NCBI GenBank assembly: GCA_963704565.1
Contig: OY969917.1
Coordinates: 806,001-870,000 of the forward strand
Direction: 5' to 3'
DNA length: 64,000 bases
Source: Rhodoblastus sp963704565
Lineage (GTDB): Bacteria; Pseudomonadota; Alphaproteobacteria; Rhizobiales; Beijerinckiaceae
Of the stretch, positions 43,430-51,922 are shown piece by piece. The position numbers and the translations under genes are program-made. Within the stretch, counting starts at the first letter, position 1, and the number at the start of each line of letters is the position of its first letter. The notes below the pieces were generated by a model, which had not been told where the DNA came from, did no database searches, and saw nothing but the letters and a program-made list of their open reading frames with translations.

Positions 43430-44002
43430 GACGAGCGACCGAAGCCCCTTGATGTTGCCTTGGACGCTGAGGTCGCCCGTGATCAACAGGGCGGCGATCG
43501 GCGGCGCCTTTTTCAGGGCGGAGATCGCGGCAACGAAGAATCCGAGTCCGATCTCGCCCTCGACCCGGTTGTTGAGCAGGTCGATGACCTCGACATGCAG
43601 ATCCGAAACGTCGAGTTCCCGAGCTATCGAGAGGTCGCTCTTCTTGCCGAACATGGCCATGCTGGCCTCGCCGCTCGCCGCCTCCTGTCCGCGCTGGTAC
43701 TGCCCGGACTCGCAGTAGGTCTTCATCGTCGTGATGACCTCCTTGGGCATCTTCTCCAGGTCCGCGACCTCATCGAAGCCCACGACGTCCCATATCTGGA
43801 CCAGCCCCTTCGACCGGCCCCCCATGTGACCGAAGAGGTTGGCCACGGTCGTCGGTCCGGTCATCAGGGCCGCATAGGGCGAGACTTCCTGCACGACGTA
43901 GCTCTTGCCCGTTCCGCGCGGACCCAACTCGACGAGGTTGTAGTTGCGCTCGCACAGCGGGATCAGACGAGTGATGAAGAGCAGCTTCACCCGGAACGAC
44001 AT
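43265..44002 (-). pseudogene. brxL: BREX BrxL (Lon-like) gene with two deletions
   Basis: 245 codons remain of a gene normally near 680. The AAA part is kept (LVELGPRGTGKSYVVQEVSP, LFGHMGGRSKGLVQIWDVVG FDEVADL region) and so is the Lon-protease-like end (LDVSDLHVEVIDLLNNRVEG, GDLSVQGNIKGLRSLVEPLQ, ending FKALGLN). The N-terminal half is missing, and after SMAMFG an in-frame deletion of roughly 200 codons joins to KKSDLSIAREL. No other BREX gene is in the window. Probably inactive. Confidence 0.85.
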
Positions 44003-44451
44003 TTGGTCATGACCGCGACATCGACGACCCCGCCTGCAAGAGCGGCGAGCAGACGCTCGTGATTTCCATCGAATGTGTGAACCTCCACCTCGGGAAATCG
44101 GCGATGATGCTCCACAAGATTGGCGTACATGTTGCCGGTGGAGGGCGAAGCGTACACGCCGATCGTCAGTCGTCCATTCTCACCGCGACTTCGCGCCTTC
44201 AGATTGTGCAAGGCGGTCTCGGTCTCGGAAAGGATGCGGCGCGCGGCCACGAGAAACTCGAGGCCCGCGACGGTGGGGCGGGTGCCGCCGTTGGTCCGTT
44301 CGAACAGGTCCGCGCCAAGACGATATTCCATGTCGCGCAGACGCCGGCTGAGCGTGGACTGCCGGATGTTCAGAGTCTGCGCCGCTTGCCGAAGGCTCCG
44401 GTGTTGGGAGGCGACGATCGCCAATTTTATGTCCCGAAGCTCGACGGACAC
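43987..44451 (-). pseudogene. LysR-family regulator, C-terminally truncated
   Basis: 154 codons: the DNA-binding domain (SLRQAAQTLNIRQSTLSRRL) and half of the effector domain (RLTIGVYASPSTGNMYANLV) are intact, but the frame ends at KCRSG where it meets truncated brxL. Full LysR proteins have about 300 residues. The junction near 44000 is a deletion point. Confidence 0.8.
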
Positions 44452-44566
44452 CGCCCCGCTCCTTCATCCGCGCACAACCGAACAGGTGGCGAAAGCGAGG
44501 ATGGCTGGCGCGATTAATATGATCGCAGACAGAAACACAAATGCCGGCACAACGAATTTCGTCGCT

Positions 44567-45253
44567 TCAGTCATCCTCTCGATCCAATTCCGCAAACGCA
44601 CGCTCGGGCGACCGCCCATTTATCGGCGTGAGACCCAGGGCCCGCCCCACGAAGTCGACGAAGGCCGCGGCCATTTTGCTGAAAGTCTGCGGCCTGAGGG
44701 CGATGCGGCTCAGCAGCCCGTCGGTGAAGGCCATGATCAGGGCCGCGGTTTCGTGAGCGTCGACGTCCGCCGCGATCTCGCGCCGCGCCTTGGCTCTCTC
44801 GATGACATTGGCGAGCGCGCCAACTATTTCGTTCTCGGCGCGGCGCACGGCATCGGCGATGTCGGGCCGCCGGAATGTCTCGGCCAGAATGTCCAATCGG
44901 ATCGGGTGCTGTTCGCCCCCAGCATCCGCATTCGCGATCCATGCGCCCGCCGCCTTCAAAGCCTCGGTCACGCTTTCCGTGTTCACCAGCATCCCGAGGA
45001 TCTTCAAGTCCTCCAGGAGATCGTCCTCGATCAAGGCGATCATCAGATCGTCCTTGGTCGAGAAGTATTGATAGAGATTGGCCACGCTGACGCCCGCTTC
45101 CGCGCTGATCTCAGCGATGCTTGCGGCGTGAAAGCCCTTGCGGGCGAAACAGCGGCGCGCGGCGCCCATGATCTGCCTTGTTCGCGCGGCCCGGGCTTCC
45201 GGGTCGATAGGGCGGCCAAGCCGACGGGAGGGACGGGGTTTTTGTCGGGTCAT
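44567..45253 (-). CDS. TetR/AcrR-family transcriptional regulator
   Basis: 228 residues from ATG 45253. The helix-turn-helix is GFHAASIAEISAEAGVSVAN followed by LYQYFSTKDDL. The C-terminal domain resembles the TetR_C group. Ligand and targets unknown. A perfect palindrome overlaps its start codon region, suggesting autorepression. Confidence 0.85.
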   Translation of the reverse strand: MTRQKPRPSRRLGRPIDPEARAARTRQIMGAARRCFARKGFHAASIAEISAEAGVSVANLYQYFSTKDDLMIALIEDDLLEDLKILGMLVNTESVTEALKAAGAWIANADAGGEQHPIRLDILAETFRRPDIADAVRRAENEIVGALANVIERAKARREIAADVDAHETAALIMAFTDGLLSRIALRPQTFSKMAAAFVDFVGRALGLTPINGRSPERAFAELDREDD

Positions 45254-45268
45254 CGCATATATATGCGA
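45253..45268. promoter_or_regulatory. Palindromic operator at the tetR start
   Basis: TCGCATATATATGCGA is a perfect 16-bp palindrome touching the first base of tetR. A related ATATATG lies just upstream at about 45280. A TetR dimer bound here would block transcription start or the ribosome site. Confidence 0.6.
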
Positions 45269-45480
45269 AGGATCACTCATATATGTCAAGAGACGTCTTT
45301 TATTTGCCAGGTCTGAATCGGCGCGGGGTTTGGACGCCGATCGGCGTAATCGCCGCAGATCTCGTTGGGATCAGAGGGGGGCAACTCTCCACGTCAATTC
45401 ACAGCCAAAAATGGCGCGAGCAACGCCGGGTCCACGACGTCCAGCATGTCGCGGATGCCGCCATTTCACACCTGAGACTT

Positions 45481-48381
45481 CTATTTTCCGCTTTTTGCAA
45501 GGCCGCTTCGGTTCTCGCCTTGCGCTCTTTCCTCCGCTATCGGAAGCGAGACCCCGGGCATGCCCGCTTCCTCGAGATAGTCTTCGAGCGAGAGCCGGGC
45601 GCCGTTCCATCCAAAGTCGGCGGGCGTGAATTCGGCGATGAAACGCAAATTCAGCGCTTCGAAGATTGGCGTCCACGCATCCTCGCGATTGCGGCGCTGT
45701 CGCACGGACAAGGCCGAATTGAATTGATAAGAACCAAGCACCCTGCGTTTGAACAGACGCCGGTTGTAGGCGTAATCGCGATCGACCTCGTTTCTTGCCA
45801 GCAGGCCGGAGAGATATTGCCGCTTCTTCCGCTCGTTCGAGACGACGGCGGTGGGCAGGTTTTCCCATGCCGAAAGAATAGCCTGCGTGTCGAAGGCGGT
45901 TGCGCGGGACCATCGGTCCTGTGTGAAAAGCGGCCTGAAAAGAACCCAGAACGTTTGGAACAAGAAGTATTCCGCGTGACGCTGGTCGATGCGCACGAGC
46001 CGTTCGCCCGTGTTCACGTCGATGCTTGACGGCGCCAGCAGTTCGTAAATCGTGGCGAATGGTCCACTCGCAAAAGCCGGATCGCCGAACGCCTCGCGCA
46101 TGGCCCAGTGAAGGGCGTTCCAACCGAAATGATCGACGTTTTGCCTGTCCGCGCCGCGTTCAAGCAAAGCCTCCACCAGTGGGACATTGCCGGCCGCAGC
46201 CGCCGCCATCAGGGGCGTTTGGTTCATTTGCAACCGATGTTCTATCCCGTGGCTGGCGCACTGGTACAAAATGTCTTTGAAATTCTTGGAGAAATAAGCC
46301 GCATAGCTCTTGCGGCCCTGGCTGACGCGCACCCGGTCGAATTGTTTCGCCGCGTCCATGCCGGCCTCCCTCGCCAGCCAGACGGCAAGGGCAGGTTCAT
46401 CATGGCAGCAGGCGATGTCGAACAGTTGCTGGCGTGGCTTGCCGCCAGGAGCGCGGTCGCGGAAAACCTTGATGAGCAGTTCGGTTGTTTTTGCCTGATC
46501 GAACACCGGCCAGGGCACCGGGCTTTGCCGCAGAATATCGCGCCGGATGGCGTCGACCTGTTCCTGCTTCCCTTGCAATTCGAGCTTGCGGGCTTCCCTC
46601 TGCCAGTCTTCGAGGCTGGAACGTTGCGCATCCACCCGCACCTGGCCCGCCGGCGTCAGCTCAAGCAGTTTGAATATCGGATGCTCGGTATCGGATTCGA
46701 TCAGATAGAGATTCGCGATCGACCGGGTCAGCGCGACATAGAGCGCATTGACATAGAATTTATAGACTTCCAGCGACTTGTCGCTCTTGTCCTTCGCCCG
46801 CCGATAATCCAATTCGTCGGCGGTCAGATCTTGCGCCGCAACCCCATCGACGATCTCATTGAACTCCGACCGATGGTCGGAGATGAAACGGTATAGGACA
46901 ATGTTTTCATATTCCAACCCCTTGGCCTCATGAATTGAAAACACCAGCGGCGTCGTGAAATGCTTTCGCGCCTCGGCCTTGTCCTCGTCGCGCATGACCA
47001 GCACTGCAAAACGGGTCGATTGGCGGATTTTCTGGTTGAGTTCCCGCTTGAGTTCGTCCTTGTCCGAGGCGAGCGTCACTTCGCCCGCCTCGGCGCCCAC
47101 CGCCCTGACCAGAAAATTGCTTTCCCGATCGATCGAACCGAAGCGCCGATGCTTGATCTTGAGCAAAAAATTCGCGACCCGCGTCGCCTCGCGGCTGTTG
47201 CGGAAATTGGCGGTCAGCACCGACAACTGCTGACGTTGGGCCAGTTCCGGGTCGCGCCAGAACAGGCTCTTGACCTGAGCCCACGAAAAAAAGTTGGGGT
47301 GAACGATCTGGTTGGAATCGCCGCAGAGCAGAAAATGGCTGGCATGGCGCAAGGTTTTGAGCACAAGCGCGAGTTGGACCGGTGTGATGTCCTGGACTTC
47401 GTCAATCACCACGAAGTCGTAACGCGGCGCCGCTTTGCCGAGCCATTCCTGCGCGATCAGGTTCAGGTCGAACAGCTTCGCGTCTTTCAGCCAAGCGCGA
47501 TATTTCTCGAATATGTCATAGAGCCGGCTGCGCTTGCTCGCAGGGAAAATCGACTGGCGCACGCCCAGGGCCAGATAATCTTCCCGGGTGAGCACGCCTC
47601 GTTCGCCAGCCGTAATGACGCCGCGAATCTCCTCAACAGCCTGATGCGCGTCGATGTCGCGAAAATCCGCGTCCCGGAAGGACTGGCGAATGCGTTGAAA
47701 CCAAGCCACGAAATCCCGCCACGTGACCTCGCGTCCCGGCGGAACGTGAATGGATTCGATGAATTCCCGATAGGATAGAAACGTCGCCTCTTGACCGGCT
47801 CGGTCAAATCCATTGGCATAGTAAAGGTTTCGCGCGTTCTGGGCGAGATAGGCCGAATGGGTGACATAGAGCGCCTCGCCTTCGACCAGTTTCAACTTTT
47901 CGAGCGTTAGCGCCGTCTTTCCGCTGCCGGCGCCGCCAACGATGACGAGCGGCGCAGGAGCGCGAAAGATGGCGTCCTGGGCGTCGTCGAAGGAAATCGG
48001 CTTGTCGAGCAGATGGATAACCGACCGTTCAGGATTCAGATAGCGCAACGATTGCGCTTCCTTTTCGGCCTCGGCGGCGTCGCAAGCGACGATTTTGTCC
48101 TCGTCAATGACGGCGCCTCGCAGGAAGCGCGATTTTCCGTAATCGTGATTGACGATGACCTCCAGCATGAGGGCGCAAACGCCGTCATCGTGACGGAGGA
48201 GGGAAAAGATCAATCGGTCCGTGTCATTGAGCCGAGCTCGGTAGAATTTGCCATGTCCAACGCCCGTCAGCTTGCGCACCTGAGCCGCGCGGAAATCGCC
48301 GCTGGCGATTGCGGCCACCGCCTTGCGGTAGGCAGGCTTCACCCGCGACGTGTCCAGATCAGCGAACTCGAGGATCTTCAT
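45481..48381 (-). CDS. RelE-like domain fused to SF1 (UvrD-type) helicase with ankyrin repeats
   Basis: 966 residues. Residues 1-90 resemble a ParE/RelE toxin fold (ending LEVIVNHDYGKSRFL). The helicase follows: Walker A GGAGSGKTAL (149-158), Walker B VVIDEVQDITPVQ, motif III LLCGDSNQIVHPNFFSWAQV, motif V IHEAKGLEYENIVLYRF and motif VI NALYVALTRS. After residue 700 come two ankyrin-like repeats (MNQTPLMAAAAAGNVPLVEA, HFGWNALHWAMREA). Possibly a defence or DNA-repair protein; substrate unknown. Stand-alone gene. Confidence 0.8.
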   Translation of the reverse strand: MKILEFADLDTSRVKPAYRKAVAAIASGDFRAAQVRKLTGVGHGKFYRARLNDTDRLIFSLLRHDDGVCALMLEVIVNHDYGKSRFLRGAVIDEDKIVACDAAEAEKEAQSLRYLNPERSVIHLLDKPISFDDAQDAIFRAPAPLVIVGGAGSGKTALTLEKLKLVEGEALYVTHSAYLAQNARNLYYANGFDRAGQEATFLSYREFIESIHVPPGREVTWRDFVAWFQRIRQSFRDADFRDIDAHQAVEEIRGVITAGERGVLTREDYLALGVRQSIFPASKRSRLYDIFEKYRAWLKDAKLFDLNLIAQEWLGKAAPRYDFVVIDEVQDITPVQLALVLKTLRHASHFLLCGDSNQIVHPNFFSWAQVKSLFWRDPELAQRQQLSVLTANFRNSREATRVANFLLKIKHRRFGSIDRESNFLVRAVGAEAGEVTLASDKDELKRELNQKIRQSTRFAVLVMRDEDKAEARKHFTTPLVFSIHEAKGLEYENIVLYRFISDHRSEFNEIVDGVAAQDLTADELDYRRAKDKSDKSLEVYKFYVNALYVALTRSIANLYLIESDTEHPIFKLLELTPAGQVRVDAQRSSLEDWQREARKLELQGKQEQVDAIRRDILRQSPVPWPVFDQAKTTELLIKVFRDRAPGGKPRQQLFDIACCHDEPALAVWLAREAGMDAAKQFDRVRVSQGRKSYAAYFSKNFKDILYQCASHGIEHRLQMNQTPLMAAAAAGNVPLVEALLERGADRQNVDHFGWNALHWAMREAFGDPAFASGPFATIYELLAPSSIDVNTGERLVRIDQRHAEYFLFQTFWVLFRPLFTQDRWSRATAFDTQAILSAWENLPTAVVSNERKKRQYLSGLLARNEVDRDYAYNRRLFKRRVLGSYQFNSALSVRQRRNREDAWTPIFEALNLRFIAEFTPADFGWNGARLSLEDYLEEAGMPGVSLPIAEERAQGENRSGLAKSGK

Positions 48382-48689
48382 GGAACAAGGCGCTTCGAAC
48401 GATTCCTTCAAGACGGATTCGCCGAGAGAATCGCCGGCTCACCCTCTGACGATCCAAATAGCTTTTTCCTCCCCTCTCGCCAACGGATCATTTTGCCCTT
48501 CATGTCGCGTGTGAAACGGCATGGCGTCTGGAGGCCAATCGGCGTCGTAAGACGTTGGAGCTTCTTGCAAAACTATTTCTCAACCATGCCCGATCAGCGC
48601 CTGATTGCCCCCTGTCGCCGTGTTTCTGAGGGAGGATGGTCGGGTTTCCAGCGGGAACTCGGCTCGCCTTGATTGGTCGGCCTCGATCT
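48382..48689. other. 308-bp intergenic region
   Basis: No supported gene. At 48526-48545 it has a 20-bp sequence matching 45328-45347 on the other side of the helicase gene at 17 of 20 positions, in direct orientation. Confidence 0.5.
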
Positions 48690-49512
48690 TCACGTGTTGA
48701 GCGAAACCACCTGCGCAATGATCGACCGAAGTCGGGTTGTGTCTGAGTCCTCTTTCGACAGTCGTTCTGCCAACACCCGGATCAGGTCCGCATCGAGCTC
48801 CGGGAGCGCTTCAGCCGACTTACCCTCTTTTGGCTCCGCAGCCTTGCCCTCCAGCGCAGTCGCCAGGAGTTTTTCAACGCGCTTGGCCGCTTCGAGCGAA
48901 GGGTCATGCTGGACATGGGCATAGATGGCCGTTGATCTTAGGTTCGCGTGCCCGAGGATTGCCCCCGTCAGCGCCAATGCCTCGCCGCTCGATGTGGCGG
49001 TCGATCCCAGGGTATGCCGCAACGTGTGGGGCGTGATGCCAGGCAGTTCGGCGATCTCGATCACTTTCGCCCAAATTTTCCGCGTGCTCTGATAATAGCC
49101 GTCGCCCTTCTCGGCGGGAAACAGATAACCTGCCTTGCGATCCCTCAAGAGCGTTTTCAACAACGCGGCAGCCGCAGGGCCGAACGGACGAATCGACTTC
49201 CCTGTCTTCGTGTCGTCGAACTCGAAGAGGTTCCGCTCCAGCTTGATTTCGTGGACTTTTAGTTCCGCAATCTCATTGCGCCGACAGCCCGTCAGAGCCC
49301 AAAGTCGCGCAATTGCTACGGCCTTAGGATTTGCTCCATCGGCCTCCACCCTATCGAATGCCTCGCCAAGCTGGGAGACTTCCTCGAGCGTGAGAAAGCG
49401 ATCACGGCGGTTGTCGGTTTTCCGAACGGAAGCTTTTTCGACCGGGTTCTTCGCAACAAAGCCGTGCCGGCCGGCGAAGCTGAATACCGCAGACAGGTCA
49501 CGAACGACCTTC
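48690..49512 (-). pseudogene. Tyrosine integrase interrupted by an insertion sequence
   Basis: The C-terminal two thirds of a tyrosine recombinase: KVVRDLSAVFSFAGRHGFVA, Arg in LTGCRRNEIAELKV, TPHTLRHTLGS (His-x-x-Arg), ILGHANLRSTAIYAHV (His and Tyr). The N-terminal part, normally about 100 residues, is missing where the IS256-type element begins. Integrase of a third, older element. Confidence 0.85.
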
Positions 49513-50925
49513 GGTGCCGTCGCGAATTGTGTTGAAATTGCTGGCGCAGGCTCCGAGCGGGTTGAAGGTAGCCGATCAGGCGGCGAGGTCAATGGTTTGA
49601 TCGGTCGGCTTTTGGGCGAGGGTTTCCCATCCGTCGACTTTTCTCATGGTGATCTGGCCTGAAGCCAGCAGGGCCCAGAACAGCATGGCCGCCGTTTCTG
49701 CGCAGGGCAGAACGGTTTGCGTCTTGATCCGCCGCTTGAATTCCTCGTGGAGCCGCTCGATGGCGTTGGATGTGCGGATCGACTTCCACTGGGTTTTCGG
49801 AAAGCGCGTGAAGGTGAACAGCTTTTCGCCGGCTTCCTCCAGGCTGTCGGCGACGGCGCGGCATTTCAGCCGCCATTTGCGCAGGAACGCCTTGCGCCGG
49901 ACCTCGACCTCGTCCTTGGTCTCGGCGTAAATCATGTCTTTGTAATCGTTGGAGAGCTCCTCATGCAGCCGATCTGGCGCATGGGCAAGCAGGTTCCTAT
50001 GCTTGTGGACCGTGCAGCGCTGGAGCGGAACGTTCGGCCACAACGCCGACAGCGCCTTTTCCAGGCCGGGCGCGCCGTCGGCGATGACCAACTCCGGCGT
50101 TCTCAGGCCGCGCGCGACGAGATCGTCGAGCAGCGCCCGCCAGGCGGCCTCGCTTTCGCCGCCCATGTTCTTCACGGCGAGCAGCACTTTCTGGCCGTCG
50201 GCGCGCACGCCGAGCGCCACCAGCAAGGAAATCGAGGTCGCCTTTTTGTCGAGCCGCACCCGCACGACCGTTCCGTCGAGAATGAGCCGGATGATTGGCT
50301 CTTCGGCGAGCGAGCTTTTGCTCCAGGCCTCCCAGTCGCCTTTCACCTTGCGCCAGGTCCGGCTGACCACGTCCTTTCCGACCGGCCCGGCAAACACCGC
50401 CGCCAGCGCGCGGCGGACGCGGCGCGTGTTGGTTCCTGAAAGATAGGCGCTGGCGATCAAGGCGTCGGCGGCTTTCGTCCGGCGCTGGTAAGCGCGAAGC
50501 GACGCGCTTTTCCATTCCCGCGTCTCGCCGTCCTCGCTCGTCAGTCGAGCCCGCGGCACGGCGATCCGCGTCTGGCCAAACGTGCCCGTCAACGTCCGCT
50601 CGCGGTGGCCATGGCGAACCCCCTCGACCCCCGACGGCTCATCTCGACCATCCTTGCGCCGACCGTAGCGCGGACGCGCCAAGGTTTGCGCCAACTCCTC
50701 CTCCAGCATCGTTTCGATGAATTCGCGCACCCGGCTGCGAACGCCATCCTCGATCGCATCGAACCAATTGTCGAAAAGCGAACCCTCGGCGGCCAAAGCC
50801 CCCTTCTTCATGCTATCCTGTTTCATGGCGTGGTCTCCTGTCCGGCGCGCCAACGCCGGAATCATTTGGGTTGCGATACCCGGAGACTACGCCAACCAAT
50901 TTCCAACCACACTCGCGACGGCACC
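49513..50925. mobile_element. IS256-family insertion sequence
   Basis: About 1.41 kb with one transposase. Imperfect terminal inverted repeats start GGTGCCGTCGCGAATTGTGT at the left and GGTGCCGTCGCGAGTGTGGT (read inward) at the right; similarity continues to about 35 bp. The outermost 13 bp may partly be target sequence, so the exact ends are uncertain. No direct target duplication is visible, suggesting later rearrangement. Confidence 0.75.
49576..50826 (-). CDS. IS256-family transposase
   Basis: 416 residues, full length for the family. The DDE region shows LILDGTVVRVRLDKKATSIS (first Asp), ELVIADGAPGLEKALSALWP (second Asp) and NAIERLHEEFKRRIK (Glu). The conserved PLQRCTVHKHRNLLAHAP is present. 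AGGAG lies about 9 nt before the ATG at 50826. Looks intact and possibly active. Confidence 0.92.
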   Translation of the reverse strand: MKQDSMKKGALAAEGSLFDNWFDAIEDGVRSRVREFIETMLEEELAQTLARPRYGRRKDGRDEPSGVEGVRHGHRERTLTGTFGQTRIAVPRARLTSEDGETREWKSASLRAYQRRTKAADALIASAYLSGTNTRRVRRALAAVFAGPVGKDVVSRTWRKVKGDWEAWSKSSLAEEPIIRLILDGTVVRVRLDKKATSISLLVALGVRADGQKVLLAVKNMGGESEAAWRALLDDLVARGLRTPELVIADGAPGLEKALSALWPNVPLQRCTVHKHRNLLAHAPDRLHEELSNDYKDMIYAETKDEVEVRRKAFLRKWRLKCRAVADSLEEAGEKLFTFTRFPKTQWKSIRTSNAIERLHEEFKRRIKTQTVLPCAETAAMLFWALLASGQITMRKVDGWETLAQKPTDQTIDLAA

Positions 50926-50945
50926 GCGCGGAAACTGCGGACATG

Positions 50946-51296
50946 CTGGTCCAAGAAGTGTTTCTGCGCCCGTTACGAGACCGAAAAGCTGTGGCGCGAT
51001 ACGCCGGTTTGACCGGGGCGCCCGATGAGAGCGGGCAAAAGCGGCGAGAACGCGGACTCGCCAAAGCCGGCAACGCACGGGTCCGCCGCGGCATGATCCA
51101 ACTCGCCTGGGGACACCTGCTGCATCAGAAGGACAGCGCGTTGACCGCTTGGTATCGCCAGCGAACCGCCGAGGCCCGCGGCGGCCTGCGCAAGACAATG
51201 ATTGTGGCGCTGGCCCGCAAGCTCCTCATCGTCCTTTGGCGGATGGCGACAACTGGCGTCACACCTGCTGGAATCGCGATACGCCCTGCGGTGTAA
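50946..51296 (+). pseudogene. IS110-family transposase, C-terminal fragment
   Basis: About 115 codons match the Transposase_20 end of IS110/IS1111 proteins: AVARYAGLTGAPDESGQKRR, GLAKAGNARVRRGMIQLAWG, MIVALARKLLIVLWRM. The N-terminal DEDD domain is missing, cut off where the IS256-type element ends. Confidence 0.8.
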
Positions 51297-51922
51297 CGTC
51301 CTCAAGCAAAGGAGTTTGAGCCAAGACTTTCTGCAACTCGACCGGATAATCGCGAGAAGCAGATAACGATCCGAGGTGGTGGCAACCCGATAGTGGACAT
51401 GGTCGTTCGAGCCGCGGTTTAGAATGGGACCGCCGCCTCGGAGCTTCGCCGCCGATGCGCACGACTGCATCATGGTCTCGACCCTCGCGGGTCAACCGAA
51501 TACAAGTTTGCGGCGCGAAGATCGCGCCTGATGGCGGGCTCCCCTCGGATCGTCTTGATATCGCGCCGCTCGTCTGCAAGCCGGCGCCGCCTGTCGCATG
51601 ATGGCCGATCGGCGCCGGCTTGCAGACGAGCCCCAATCATAGGAGCTCTTCAATCGAAAACACCCTTGACAGATTTTCTCCCATACAAGTCCAATGACCC
51701 GTTCCGGAAATTCAGGTCGAAGATGTTATCGCGGCCTGGGCGCGGCGAGCGGACATACGCCGGAAAGTCGATGAAGGTGTGAAAGCGGCCCAGCGCGCTC
51801 AGTCGAATTCGTGCAATCGCTTGCTTTTCAATAATCGAGAACGCGTGGGACGGCGTACGTCGCCGTCCCATCGTCATCAAGTCCGCGTCGCGACCGGCCG
51901 TCCCGCGTCCCAAGAAAATTCG
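51297..51922. other. 626-bp region between IS remnant and Hint gene
   Basis: No well-supported gene. It contains a perfect 20-bp inverted repeat (CTCGTCTGCAAGCCGGCGCC at 51569-51588, its complement at 51611-51630) and a 10-bp hairpin at 51846-51870 (TGGGACGGCG/CGCCGTCCCA). The second lies about 50 nt past the Hint gene stop and may end its transcript. Confidence 0.5.
51569..51630. repeat. REP-like 20-bp inverted repeat
   Basis: Perfect 20-bp arms with a 22-nt loop. A related sequence GGCGCCGGCCTGCAGACG occurs near 60860, so this may belong to a dispersed palindromic family. Confidence 0.65.

Noticed and set aside
51650..51913. Small minus-strand open frame downstream of the Hint gene
   Set aside because: No family, weak start context, and it contains the terminator-like hairpin; too uncertain to call.
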